From Exiguobacterium sp018617385 (lineage in GTDB: Bacteria; Bacillota; Bacilli; Exiguobacteriales; Exiguobacteriaceae): a stretch of 64,000 bases of DNA. The position numbers and the translations under genes were made by a program. The notes below the pieces were generated by a model that was not told the DNA's origin, made no database searches, and saw only the letters and a list, made by a program, of their open reading frames with translations. Within the stretch, counting starts at the first letter, position 1, and each line of letters opens with the position of its first letter. Positions 23,711 to 33,362 of the stretch are shown piece after piece. The stretch is taken from positions 496,001 through 560,000 of the forward strand of contig NZ_JACSKA010000001.1 in NCBI RefSeq assembly GCF_018617385.1, in the 5' to 3' direction.

Positions 23711-26395
23711 GTGACAAACCCCCATCGTTCTTCATACGGCACATTGTTGCGTTATATGCCCCAAGGCTACGTCGAGTTTAAAGTGATTTACGACGACGCT
23801 TCGGAGCCGATTGACTATGAATTCTTTGAAGTGAATCCTGCCTTTGAGAAGATCATGAAAGGGAAACGAAAACACTTCATCGGGAAAAAAGTATCAAGCG
23901 CCTTAAAGGACTTTGAATATAGCGAGCGGGAGTGGATGATTCAAGTGGCACACGTCGTCAACGAAGGCGGAACGGTGACGTTTGAACATTTCTCTCGGCG
24001 CAACAAATCATGGTTCGAGATGTCCGTGTTCAGTGAACGCCAAGGATTCGTATCGGTCATGTTCCATGACATCACCCGACATGTACAAGAAAACAATGCG
24101 TTGAAGCAGCTCGTCAACGTCTCCCATCGCTTCGTCTCGACGGGTAGCGATTTATTGATGAATCAACAATTCCTCGACCAGATTCGTGACTTCACCGGAG
24201 CGAAAGCGGTCGCGCTTAATTTAATGGAGAACGATGGAGAGTCATACACGACGGTCGCCTTATCCGGCATGGATGAGATGTTAGAGAGAAGTCTCGACGT
24301 GCTCGGTTTCCATCCAGTCGGACGGAAATGGCCGATGACGGATCAGCGGCGTGACCTGTTCAAACAATCGAATCCTCGTGTCTTTGATGGGATTGACCCA
24401 CTGATTGATGGCGCGCTGCCGAAACGGCTCGTCAAAAATCTACTTCGAATTTTTTCACTTGGAGAAGTCGTTCTCTTTAAAATCGAAAAAGACGGCGTCT
24501 TATATGGAGATTTGACGATTGTGATGGAGCAAGGGAAACAAGCGAACCGTCTCGGTCTCGTCGAGTTGTACCTCGTCCATGTACTTCAGCAATTGACGAA
24601 AGCCGATCATCAAATGGGTGAGACGAAGAAATCGATGTTCGATGGATTTGGAACGCTCGACTTGGAATGCATCATGGCCTTCAACACACGGCAAGTGCTG
24701 CACTTGAACGATACGTGGGAGCGCGTTTTAGGATTTTCGCTTGATGAGTTGGAGAATATCGATTTTCTTAGTCTGATTCACCCGGACGATGAGGGGATCA
24801 CGGAAGCAGGATTTGCGGAGCTGGAAGAACGCGGCGAGTTGTTCCGATTCGTCAACCGCTTCCGGACAATCGACGATATGTACCGCTCAATCGAGTGGCA
24901 TTGTAAACTCCAAGGGGATTACATTTATGCGGTCGCCAAGGACGTGACAGACCGAGTCCAATTGGAAGAAAAATTGGCCGACCGGGACCGTCTGTTGACG
25001 AAACTATCCGACCAAATTCCTGGTGCCATCTATCAATTCGAATTGTTGCCTGACGGAAGCTTCAACTTCCCATTCTTTAGCCGGGGCTTTGAAGATATGT
25101 TGGGGATTTCGGCAGAAGAGGTACAGAGAGATGCGAGTCTTGTCTTCCGCCGGATGCACCCGGACGATTATCCCCATGTCATGCAGTCGATTGATGAATC
25201 GTATCGTAATTTGACGATTTGGGACGCAGAGTTTCGTGTGTTGACCGAGGACGGACGAACCATCTGGATTCTCGGGTCATCCCGTCCGGAGAAGATTGCG
25301 GAAGGTCATGTCTTATGGCACGGCTATATCGGAGATGTCACGGAGAAGAAAACATACGAGAAAGAGATTGAATATCTCAGTTATCACGATCAATTGACGG
25401 GTATCAAAAACCGACGCTACTTTGAAGAGGCGTTGGAGCGTTATGATGATGAGCATTTTTATCCGCTCACACTCATCGTCATCGATATCAATGGTCTGAA
25501 ACTCACGAACGATGCGTTCGGTCACTTGGTCGGAGACCAGCTGCTCGTCGAAGCGGCGAATATTTTACGAAATGAATTGCGCGCGAAAGATGAAGTGGCG
25601 CGAGTCGGGGGCGATGAGTTCGTCGTCATCTCCCCGAATACGACACTCGATGAGGCGAAGCAACTGTCGGACCGTCTCGGTCGTCTCTTCCACGAACAGA
25701 CGGTGGAAGGGTTACCTATTTCCGCATCGTTCGGTGAAGCGGTCAAACACGACGCCACCGTCGCGTTGAGTGAGGTGTTCAACTTAGCAGAAGACCGGAT
25801 GTATCACCATAAGGTTTCTGAAAAGCAGAGTCGACGCCACCATTCCATCCAAATCATCATGCGCACCCTGTATGAGAAAATTCCACGCGAAGAAGCGCAC
25901 TCTCAACGGGTCGCCAATTTAGCGGGGAAACTTGCGGAAGCGATGGGCTTCACGAGTGCCGAAGTGAATGAGATTCGAACGGCCGCCATTTTGCACGATA
26001 TCGGAAAAGTCGCAATCAGTAATGACATTTTAGATAAACCCGGTGCGTTGACCGAATCGGAATGGTATGAAATCAAGCGCCATCCGGAAATCAGTTACAA
26101 CATTTTGAGTACAGTACCCGAATATGTCGCCTTGTCCGAGATTGTCTTGGCGCACCATGAGCGATGGGACGGTAAAGGATATCCGAAAGGCTTGAGCGAT
26201 TATGACATCCCGCTCGCCTCACGAATTATCGCCGTCGCCGACACGTTCGATGTCATGGTGACGGGGCGACCGTATCGACAGGCGAAGACGATTGACGAGG
26301 CACTTGCCATCATCAAACAAGAGGCTGGTAAACAATTCGACCCATCGCTCGTCGACGTCTTCTTTGAAAAAGTAGTGCCGACACTGCAACAGTAA
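23711..26395 (+). CDS. PAS/GAF-like/GGDEF/HD-GYP cyclic-di-GMP signalling protein
   Basis: The 894-residue cytoplasmic protein has an N-terminal PAS-like domain (about 10-130), a GAF-like region (130-300), two PAS domains (about 310-415 and 430-550; second ends GYIGDVTEKK), a GGDEF domain with intact VGGDEF near residue 633, and an HD-GYP domain with HDIGK at about 762-766, HHERWDGKGYP and the following conserved residues intact. It should be able both to make c-di-GMP and to hydrolyse it, with PAS inputs deciding which. No membrane segments are seen. The GTG start has AGGAGG seven bases upstream. It is a single-gene unit closed by a strong terminator. Confidence 0.88.
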   Translation: MTNPHRSSYGTLLRYMPQGYVEFKVIYDDASEPIDYEFFEVNPAFEKIMKGKRKHFIGKKVSSALKDFEYSEREWMIQVAHVVNEGGTVTFEHFSRRNKSWFEMSVFSERQGFVSVMFHDITRHVQENNALKQLVNVSHRFVSTGSDLLMNQQFLDQIRDFTGAKAVALNLMENDGESYTTVALSGMDEMLERSLDVLGFHPVGRKWPMTDQRRDLFKQSNPRVFDGIDPLIDGALPKRLVKNLLRIFSLGEVVLFKIEKDGVLYGDLTIVMEQGKQANRLGLVELYLVHVLQQLTKADHQMGETKKSMFDGFGTLDLECIMAFNTRQVLHLNDTWERVLGFSLDELENIDFLSLIHPDDEGITEAGFAELEERGELFRFVNRFRTIDDMYRSIEWHCKLQGDYIYAVAKDVTDRVQLEEKLADRDRLLTKLSDQIPGAIYQFELLPDGSFNFPFFSRGFEDMLGISAEEVQRDASLVFRRMHPDDYPHVMQSIDESYRNLTIWDAEFRVLTEDGRTIWILGSSRPEKIAEGHVLWHGYIGDVTEKKTYEKEIEYLSYHDQLTGIKNRRYFEEALERYDDEHFYPLTLIVIDINGLKLTNDAFGHLVGDQLLVEAANILRNELRAKDEVARVGGDEFVVISPNTTLDEAKQLSDRLGRLFHEQTVEGLPISASFGEAVKHDATVALSEVFNLAEDRMYHHKVSEKQSRRHHSIQIIMRTLYEKIPREEAHSQRVANLAGKLAEAMGFTSAEVNEIRTAAILHDIGKVAISNDILDKPGALTESEWYEIKRHPEISYNILSTVPEYVALSEIVLAHHERWDGKGYPKGLSDYDIPLASRIIAVADTFDVMVTGRPYRQAKTIDEALAIIKQEAGKQFDPSLVDVFFEKVVPTLQQ

Positions 26396-26438
26396 AAAAT
26401 CGTTCTCTCCTACAACAATACGGAGAGAACGATTTTTT
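26394..26438. terminator. bidirectional terminator
   Basis: A 17-bp perfect stem (AAAAAATCGTTCTCTCC and its complement) with an 11-base loop lies between the convergent GGDEF/HD-GYP and subtilase genes. Confidence 0.92.
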
Positions 26439-26449
26439 ACTGTTATTGA

Positions 26450-29400
26450 TTATTTTGAAGGTGATAACCCTAATTCGTTCAAGTAGTATACAAGATCCTT
26501 TTTCCCGATTGTTTCCATTGGAGATTTTCCTTTTGGAGCATTTGGTCCTCTCGACAAGAAGTTCTTTTCAACGAATCGTACATCTTTTTCATCCACAATC
26601 CCATCTTGATTTATATCATGTGTCTGAACTTCTGGATTATTTGTGCCGTAGTCTTCGGCGAGGTCACGGATATCTTTTATATCAATGAAATTGTCATGAT
26701 TTACGTCTCCTGCAAGACTTTTTTTCATTCCCGCACTCACAAACCTTCCAAATACCTCACCATGTAATTCAAATCCTGAGATGACAGATGTGTACGTTTT
26801 TAAATGACCAGGTACATCCACTACAATTTGATATGGAACGATTGATGCTGGTACACCTTTGATTTCATATCTTCCATCTGTACCGATTTTACCACTGTAT
26901 ACCTCACCGTTAGGCGAGAGTGCATATACTTTTGCCCCAATCTTTTGGGCAATGCCTGTCGGCAAGAATGATCCATTATTTAAAAACGCCTCAGGTTGGA
27001 TATTTCCTCGAATTTCAGAATGTTTACTCACGAAATCGTAATCTGAAGTACTGTAATACGGAAGATTGATAGATTGGCTATTTCCATATTGGGTGTATGT
27101 GGATGTAATTACTTTTAATTTATCCTCCCCTTGGAACCACTCGTCGCCGGTTACTTTGAAAGTCACATCTATAAGCGGCATATCGCCGTCGAGTCCAGTA
27201 AAGGCATCTCCGTCTAACTGTGTATTTAATTTAACGGTAGCGTAGTAATCATTTATTTTGACTAGTGGTTCTTGAAGAGTAGCATCCACCCCGTTTTTAA
27301 TGGCATACGCTTTGAATGCTTCATTTAACGTGGCCGACTCGAACGTGTACATATTCCCCTTATACTCAATTTCGTAATCACCAGCTATCCAATCCTTCAC
27401 GTTATTCAAACTAAGCGTCATTGTGAGTTGATCTCCTAACGTGACTTCTGTACGGTTATAATTTGAATTTAAATATTCTGTGCCTTCCTCAAGGAAAATA
27501 TATCTTTGATAGTTTACGTTTTTCGCAAGGTCGGTTGCTGCTAAACTTAATCGCAGTGGACCATTGGCGATGTCGGTTGGTTCGATTCCAAAATATGTTT
27601 CCCCGTTCACATCTGCTTTCGGAAAACAGCAGTCAAAATATTCGCGATATCCTGCTGAAATATAAAACTTGTTGGAAGATTGATCATATGATAGACCGCG
27701 TGATTGTAGAATCTCCACAGCCTTGTCTTGAATCGTGCCATGAATATAGAATGCTTTTTTTCCGTTCTTATCAGTAAGCATATTTTCATTAATTTCATAC
27801 ACACCTGGTGCATGGTCGAATGTTACTTGAGGCTTTGAGTTATCGATAACGACAGGAGTATCGACTGTATAAGTTTTCCCATCATCATCGTATCCGATGA
27901 ACATTAAGTCATAATCGCCTTCGAGTAAGTCCACTTTTTGTGACGAAATTGGATTTTCCTTGTCACCAGTGAAAGGATAAATCGAACCGCCAAAAATATT
28001 TGGGATGTAATATCTGAAGTCCGGTTTTGCAGAAGGTTGAGATAGAGATGCTACCATTCCTAAAGCGTCACCATTTTTTGCATCCTTCACCAAAATATCA
28101 ATTCGATCAAATGCACTCTTCATTTGAAAAGCTGTAGTGAGAGCAGGACTAGAGTATTGCCATCTCGGAGTATTATTCGCTAGAGTTGGACTATTTGTTT
28201 CCAAATAGTCAAAGCCTTTTTCAGTTATACGAATGGCAAATGGGATTTGATACGTTTCTGATGAATCTTCTTCATTCGTCATATGGAGATAACCCTCGTA
28301 TCGTCCTTCTTCTGCATCAGCAGGAATCGTGAGTTGCGGAGAAATCACTTCGTGACTTCCCCCATCAACATTGATTCGATTTGGTACTTTCAGAACAAGA
28401 TTGTTTTTCACAGAATCTTTGATTCCTGTACGTTCTGCATGATATTCGACCTCGAGTGTAAACGATTTTTGTTTGGAACCTCTGTTGTCAATCAACATTT
28501 CGCTACTAGCTTGAACGGATTGATCTGTTTTAAAGTGACTGCCGAAACTCAATGAACCGGTCTCCTCCTCAATTTCAATCACTTGTCCCTGCTCATCCAA
28601 ATGCTTTGTCTGACCTAACACTTTGATGGAAATATCGGTATGAACGGCTTCATATGCATCTATTCGACCGGCTCCCTGTTCGAATACAGATACTTCACCA
28701 TTCAAGTCTTCAGCAGTGTTCATTAAAGCAGTCTTCACATCAAAAGGTGAAAAGTCGGGATTTTCCTGGAGCATGAGTGCGGCCACGCCTGCAACATGAG
28801 GAGCTGCCATCGACGTACCTTGTAATCGCTTATAGGAAGACGAATAATCGATCCCTGACTCTGGACTGTTCATATATTCGGGAACAGTTGAAAATATAGC
28901 TACACCTGGTGCAATAACATCTGGCTTAATATCATAACTCCCTCCGACAGGTCCGCGGGAACTAAAACTAGCGAGGTGATCACCTTCTGTTTGAATGCTG
29001 TTCAACAAACCGAACGTAATTTGTGCATTGTCACCTAATTGTTTCAAACGTTCTCCCTCGACTTTAGAAATTCGGAACGTAGTGATATAATCTGGTCCTT
29101 CACCGAGATATGAAGAAATGTTTCCATCCACATTGTTATAGAGAATCACAGCAATGGCTCCAGCCTCACGTGCGTTATTGATCTTCTCAACAAACGTAAT
29201 ATCGCCTCGCTCAATCAGAGCGATTTTGCCAGAGAAGTCTTTCCCTTCAAAACTAGATGATGTCCCAATCCCAGCGAATTGAACTTCATACGATTGATTT
29301 TCAAAAGTAGACAAATCATCTGAGAAGTTTTTCCCCATCAGCAAGACGTTTTCAAATGATTCTCCACTTGCTTGAACGGTTTCAAAATTCGGGATTGCCA

Positions 29401-30613
29401 TGGCAAAATCACTGGCACCAACAGTGATTCCGAGCGCAGCGGCACCTGGTGCACCTAGCGTTCCTTCATTCGGTCCGCTGTTACCCGCAGCCACAACCGT
29501 GACCACTCCTGATAACATCGCATGGTTGACGGCAACAGACGTTGGATAAAGCGGATCGTTTGTCGATGCTCCAAGAGATAGGTTAATGACATCCATTTCG
29601 TCTGCAATCGACTTCTCAATTCCAGCAAGAATCCCCGAAGTCGCGCCTGACCCATATGGACCTAAGACACGATAGCTGTATAGATCAACTTGAGGAGCGA
29701 CCCCTTTAACTGCATAATCGACATCATTCTTTTGATCACCTGCAATCGTACCAGCGACATGTGTGCCATGTTCCGTGTAATAGGCAGAACCCGAACTCGG
29801 ATGTTTCTCAGGTAATCCCGAGTTCTTCCAATCTTCATATGTTGCTTCCATCGGATCCGAATCGTTGTCTATGTAATCATAACCACCCTTATATACGTTC
29901 TTTAAATCGGGATGATTGTAATCGATTCCAGTATCAAGTACGCCGACCTTGATGCCTTCTCCAGTAATGTTTTCTGCATGGAGTCGATCGACATGGATTT
30001 GAGGAATGCTATCCATCATTTTTGATTGGGTAGATATCTCGTTTTGTTCGGGAAGTTCGAGTTGAACGGTTTCATCATTCCAAACGCGCTTGACGACACC
30101 AGTGTCTAGGAGATGTTCAATTTCGTTCGCAGGAATCGTCATGGCGACCCCGTTGATCGCCAATCGATATTCTTTCGTGATTTTGGCGTCTTTTAGTAAT
30201 GAACTGGCGTCCTTTTTATTTTTTAAAGCGTTGAATGTTTCTTTGAACGATGCATGGGCTTGTTCTACTTTTTGAGAAGCTTCACGTTGACTTGTTCGAA
30301 CACCTTTTGCTGCTTGTTTCAATACTTCTACTTTCGCAGGGGCTTGGTTAAATTCAACAATAATATCTACCATGCCTTCAGTCATCGTGTTGATATGTGG
30401 AGAAATTTTAAACGTTGGTTGGGCTTCTACTTGCTGAATTGCCTGTTGTTGTTCTTTAGTCAATGTCTTTAATACGTTTATTGCTTGCTGTGTTTTCATA
30501 ACTTGTACCTGTGCAGATGAGCGCTCAGCAGTCGTATGGGAGGGGAGGACTAAGGTTCCCATCAGACTGGTTGTCAATGCAACAGCCAAAAGTGTTCCAG
30601 ATTTCTTTTTCAT
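26450..30613 (-). CDS. secreted S8 subtilase with PA, cohesin-like and dockerin segments
   Basis: The 1387-residue protein has a signal peptide (1-30), an I9-like propeptide (about 65-190) and an S8 domain with the triad D227 (VGVLDTGID), H282 (HGTHVAGT) and S601 (GTSMAAPHVAG), plus oxyanion N378; a PA domain is inserted around residues 425-545. This core resembles Vpr/lactocepin proteases. After Fn3-like regions, a cohesin-like segment (about 1050-1180, VTLGDQLTMTLSLNNVKDW) and a carboxypeptidase-like segment lead to a dockerin with two EF-hand repeats (DVNHDNFIDIKD, DINQDGIVDEKD) near residues 1300-1345. No sortase motif is seen. The DNA is clearly AT-richer than most of the window. An RNPP-type regulator lies upstream. 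Confidence 0.9.
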   Translation of the reverse strand: MKKKSGTLLAVALTTSLMGTLVLPSHTTAERSSAQVQVMKTQQAINVLKTLTKEQQQAIQQVEAQPTFKISPHINTMTEGMVDIIVEFNQAPAKVEVLKQAAKGVRTSQREASQKVEQAHASFKETFNALKNKKDASSLLKDAKITKEYRLAINGVAMTIPANEIEHLLDTGVVKRVWNDETVQLELPEQNEISTQSKMMDSIPQIHVDRLHAENITGEGIKVGVLDTGIDYNHPDLKNVYKGGYDYIDNDSDPMEATYEDWKNSGLPEKHPSSGSAYYTEHGTHVAGTIAGDQKNDVDYAVKGVAPQVDLYSYRVLGPYGSGATSGILAGIEKSIADEMDVINLSLGASTNDPLYPTSVAVNHAMLSGVVTVVAAGNSGPNEGTLGAPGAAALGITVGASDFAMAIPNFETVQASGESFENVLLMGKNFSDDLSTFENQSYEVQFAGIGTSSSFEGKDFSGKIALIERGDITFVEKINNAREAGAIAVILYNNVDGNISSYLGEGPDYITTFRISKVEGERLKQLGDNAQITFGLLNSIQTEGDHLASFSSRGPVGGSYDIKPDVIAPGVAIFSTVPEYMNSPESGIDYSSSYKRLQGTSMAAPHVAGVAALMLQENPDFSPFDVKTALMNTAEDLNGEVSVFEQGAGRIDAYEAVHTDISIKVLGQTKHLDEQGQVIEIEEETGSLSFGSHFKTDQSVQASSEMLIDNRGSKQKSFTLEVEYHAERTGIKDSVKNNLVLKVPNRINVDGGSHEVISPQLTIPADAEEGRYEGYLHMTNEEDSSETYQIPFAIRITEKGFDYLETNSPTLANNTPRWQYSSPALTTAFQMKSAFDRIDILVKDAKNGDALGMVASLSQPSAKPDFRYYIPNIFGGSIYPFTGDKENPISSQKVDLLEGDYDLMFIGYDDDGKTYTVDTPVVIDNSKPQVTFDHAPGVYEINENMLTDKNGKKAFYIHGTIQDKAVEILQSRGLSYDQSSNKFYISAGYREYFDCCFPKADVNGETYFGIEPTDIANGPLRLSLAATDLAKNVNYQRYIFLEEGTEYLNSNYNRTEVTLGDQLTMTLSLNNVKDWIAGDYEIEYKGNMYTFESATLNEAFKAYAIKNGVDATLQEPLVKINDYYATVKLNTQLDGDAFTGLDGDMPLIDVTFKVTGDEWFQGEDKLKVITSTYTQYGNSQSINLPYYSTSDYDFVSKHSEIRGNIQPEAFLNNGSFLPTGIAQKIGAKVYALSPNGEVYSGKIGTDGRYEIKGVPASIVPYQIVVDVPGHLKTYTSVISGFELHGEVFGRFVSAGMKKSLAGDVNHDNFIDIKDIRDLAEDYGTNNPEVQTHDINQDGIVDEKDVRFVEKNFLSRGPNAPKGKSPMETIGKKDLVYYLNELGLSPSK

Positions 30614-30888
30614 CTTGTTCGCCTCTTTCTCATCATTAAATTAGTATTCGTACTAGTCACAGTGTAGAGTGAGATATAGTATTCTGTTAATTGGGAAAAT
30701 TCTGTTCGATTTATGCGGTTACTTTATACAAAAAGAATAAGGGTTTCATTTTTATAAAGTGGATTCGTAAAAATGTGAATGAAAAGTTGGGAAAATTATT
30801 TGCTCAAAAGACTTAAGTCCTAACCATTTTCATATAACAACTGAATATCAGGATGTAGCACCTATAGATAAACAGAGGGAATTTGACC
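30614..30888. other. intergenic region upstream of the subtilase gene
   Basis: About 275 AT-rich bases. On the minus strand TACTAT (about 60 bases before the subtilase start) is a possible -10 with no matching -35, compatible with activator dependence. I looked for a short secreted peptide gene, as expected for an RNPP regulator, and found only ORFs of 12-14 codons without ribosome binding sites. Confidence 0.5.
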
Positions 30889-30920
30889 TAAAAAAGAGCA
30901 AGTAGCAGGGCTACTTGCTC
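30889..30920 (-). terminator. terminator of the XRE-TPR regulator gene
   Basis: A perfect 10-bp stem (GAGCAAGTAG / CTACTTGCTC) with a 5-base loop and a T-run on the minus strand. Confidence 0.9.
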
Positions 30921-30921
30921 A

Positions 30922-32178
30922 TCATGTATTTGAATGATTGAATAAAAGATTTTTTAGTAATGAATTGGCGAGATGTAAATAGTCATTTGAGCGAACAGGA
31001 TCTCCATGTTCATTAAAAATAGTCGCTACTCTTTCGGCATATGAAACCGCTTTGTATACATCCTCTTGTTTCATAATAGGAATACCATACTCGATGAGAT
31101 ACTCGGTAAGGCGTTTCGTGTCCCCGTTCATCTCTAAATATAGAACCATCAAATCTACATACTGACCGGACTGTTCTCCTTTAAATTCCCTTAAGACGTT
31201 TTTTAGTAAATCGATTGCTACTTCTTTCTCCCCTAAATCAAGTTGGACTTTAACAATCTCGCTAACTGTTCCGTAATAGCCAGAAGTATTGTGTTGCTTT
31301 AGTTGAAGTGATTTTGTGAAGTAATGCAAAGCGTCTTTGAGATTACCTTTCTTGTAATACCATAAACCAAGATTATGTAAAACAATCGGTCGTGTCACAT
31401 GATCGTTCAACATTTCTGCATCATGAAGAGCGGTTTGGAGAAGATGCTCTGCCCCCTCTAGGTCATTGATGTAGATGAGATTTGCTGATAACCCAATTTT
31501 CACATGCAACATGCGCGAAAGATTCCCGGTGCTTTGAAATGTTTGTAACGCTCTATGTGAGTAATGTAGAGATAAGGTGAAGTGTTTCAATTGCCCATGG
31601 ACAGCTGCTTTATAGTAATAATAATCCGTTACTTCCCCACTGTATAGTTCGGCTTCCTTCTCGATTTGATTGAGCAAAATAAGTGATTCGGAAAACCGAA
31701 GTTGTTGTGCACGGTACACGGCTTGAAAGAAAGTCCATAGAAATCTTTCGAAAGGGGATAATTTATTGAAATTTTTCTTAAGACGTCTCGCTCCATCTTC
31801 AAATTGAGAAGATTGATTGGTAAACAATAAATAACGCAGCATGTATAACTCGAATAGATAAACCATTTCGGTACATCTTACAAAATCTCGCTCATCGTCC
31901 AGTTCATTCTTCAAACGTGTTGCGTAATCGCGGTGAAGGCGTTCCATTGATTCATAAAATTGAGCGAGCTTTCGATTCAGCGCCTCGGTCCTACGATTCT
32001 CCTCTTCGATTGAAATACCAAGGCGGTCACAGAGTAATGCTAAGGTTTTTGCATTAACTTCCTTTGTATTGTTTTCGATTTTACTTAGATGAGTAGTGGA
32101 ACAAATACCTTCGCAAAGTTGTTCCTGGGTTTTACGTTGCATTTTACGGTGATAGTAGATGATTCTTCCGATAGACAC
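30922..32178 (-). CDS. XRE HTH plus TPR regulator, RNPP-like (PlcR/NprR/Rgg class)
   Basis: The 418-residue protein has an N-terminal XRE-type HTH (residues about 5-58; TQEQLCEGICSTTHLSKIENN) and then a helical repeat region with TPR-like motifs (KAAVHGQLKHFTLSLHYSHRAL, HNLGLWYYKKGNLKDALHYFTKSLQL). This layout and length fit RNPP-type, peptide-sensing regulators such as PlcR and NprR, which often control a neighbouring protease gene, as would be the case here. The start is GTG 32178 with AAGGAAG upstream. No signalling peptide gene is visible next to it, so peptide control is inference. The DNA is AT-rich like the subtilase. Confidence 0.78.
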   Translation of the reverse strand: MSIGRIIYYHRKMQRKTQEQLCEGICSTTHLSKIENNTKEVNAKTLALLCDRLGISIEEENRRTEALNRKLAQFYESMERLHRDYATRLKNELDDERDFVRCTEMVYLFELYMLRYLLFTNQSSQFEDGARRLKKNFNKLSPFERFLWTFFQAVYRAQQLRFSESLILLNQIEKEAELYSGEVTDYYYYKAAVHGQLKHFTLSLHYSHRALQTFQSTGNLSRMLHVKIGLSANLIYINDLEGAEHLLQTALHDAEMLNDHVTRPIVLHNLGLWYYKKGNLKDALHYFTKSLQLKQHNTSGYYGTVSEIVKVQLDLGEKEVAIDLLKNVLREFKGEQSGQYVDLMVLYLEMNGDTKRLTEYLIEYGIPIMKQEDVYKAVSYAERVATIFNEHGDPVRSNDYLHLANSLLKNLLFNHSNT

Positions 32179-32226
32179 ATAAACACTTCCTTCTCTCTAT
32201 AAGAAACTATGTGACTCATTAAGAAG

Positions 32227-32253
32227 GAGTCCAACAGTCAAAGCTGGAGGACT
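32227..32253 (-). terminator. terminator of the ABC-2 exporter operon
   Basis: GAGTCC / GGACTC with added CCA/TTG pairing form a hairpin just after the last permease gene on the minus strand; the tail CTTCTT is only moderately T-rich. Confidence 0.6.
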
Positions 32254-32261
32254 CGCTTGTT

Positions 32262-33362
32262 TTAAACGGTGAGTGGCCGCTTCTTCAATACGAGAACCGT
32301 CAACAAGAAAACGACGCCAGTCATGCCGATCATAACGATGATGGAGAGGAACGGAAACTGTCCTTCATACATCGTAATGACGCCGTTATTCAACCAATAG
32401 GTCGGTAGGAAACGACCGACGAGTTTCAATGAATCGGGTAACCAGAGCAGGCTGATGAACGCCCCGCCGGTGATGGCGGATGCCATCGTGACCGAGATTT
32501 GAAAGATGTTCGCCTTCTCCCGGTTCGTCGCAAACACGGCGATGAGACCACCGAGTGCCAGACAGACGAGCAAATAGGACGAAAACAAGGCGAACACGGT
32601 CGGGAGATGTGTCCATACGTCCTGACCGTATAGAGCAAGGCTCACACCAATCAACAGCATCACGTAGACGAAACCGACGAGATAAAAGGCTAGTAGCAGG
32701 GAGCCGAAATAACGCCTTGGCGTCACCGGTGAGGCGAACAACCGCGCATAGATCTTCTCGTCCCGGTCGTCTGCGACGAACATCGGGATGAACTGGAGAA
32801 AGGTCGACATCATGATGAACGACAACAGACCGAAGAAGGCTTGTGTCCGAGCGGTCGTGGCGACACTTTCTTGGAACGGTTCACTTCTGAGTGTGTAACC
32901 GTTCGCCGTCTCAATGGATGCGAGCTCTTCGAACGTCGCTTCCTCATAGCCGCTCGCTTCGAGCAGTTGACGTTCGCGGGACAGGTGACCGTTCAGCGCC
33001 TGCTCAATCAACGAGGCATCACTCCCCGCGATCGCGGAGAAGGAGAGGCGGGGCATGTCTCCTGTGAACGCCTGTTCCGTGAAGTCTTCTGGAATGATGA
33101 GGACGATGTCTTCTCCTTCTAACAAGACATCCTCCGTGCTCGATTCGAGCAACGTGACCCGACCAAACCGTTCGGCCTCGTCAATAAGACGTTCGGCGAG
33201 GAGTCCACCATCCCGGTCGACAATCCCGATGGATGCGTTCAAACTGGACGTTCCGCCGACGAAGGAGAGGATGAGCGCGAAACCGAACATCGACACGAAG
33301 GTGAACACCCACAGTCCTTTCTTTCGAAGCATCCGTTTGGCCACATGTCTAATGAGTACCAT
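32262..33362 (-). CDS. ABC-2 type transporter permease
   Basis: The 366-residue protein has one N-terminal membrane helix (about 14-38), a roughly 130-residue extracytoplasmic domain and five C-terminal helices (from about residue 170), the layout of ABC2_membrane_3 / YhgE-like exporter subunits. It overlaps the preceding permease gene by 14 bases, with AAAGGAG inside that gene. With the partner permease and ATPase it likely forms a heterodimeric exporter of drug, lipid or peptide type; the cargo is not evident. Confidence 0.85.
   Translation of the reverse strand: MVLIRHVAKRMLRKKGLWVFTFVSMFGFALILSFVGGTSSLNASIGIVDRDGGLLAERLIDEAERFGRVTLLESSTEDVLLEGEDIVLIIPEDFTEQAFTGDMPRLSFSAIAGSDASLIEQALNGHLSRERQLLEASGYEEATFEELASIETANGYTLRSEPFQESVATTARTQAFFGLLSFIMMSTFLQFIPMFVADDRDEKIYARLFASPVTPRRYFGSLLLAFYLVGFVYVMLLIGVSLALYGQDVWTHLPTVFALFSSYLLVCLALGGLIAVFATNREKANIFQISVTMASAITGGAFISLLWLPDSLKLVGRFLPTYWLNNGVITMYEGQFPFLSIIVMIGMTGVVFLLTVLVLKKRPLTV

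Noticed and set aside
30713..30757. A 14-codon ORF in the regulator-protease gap as a possible signalling peptide
   Set aside because: No ribosome binding site, too short for an exported precursor and no signal-like hydrophobic start with a following cleavage region.
23617..30793. Identical 16-mer (AATGAAAAGTTGGGAA) at 23617-23632 and 30778-30793, both in intergenic DNA
   Set aside because: About one such match is expected by chance in a window this size, and no dyad or promoter pattern is shared.
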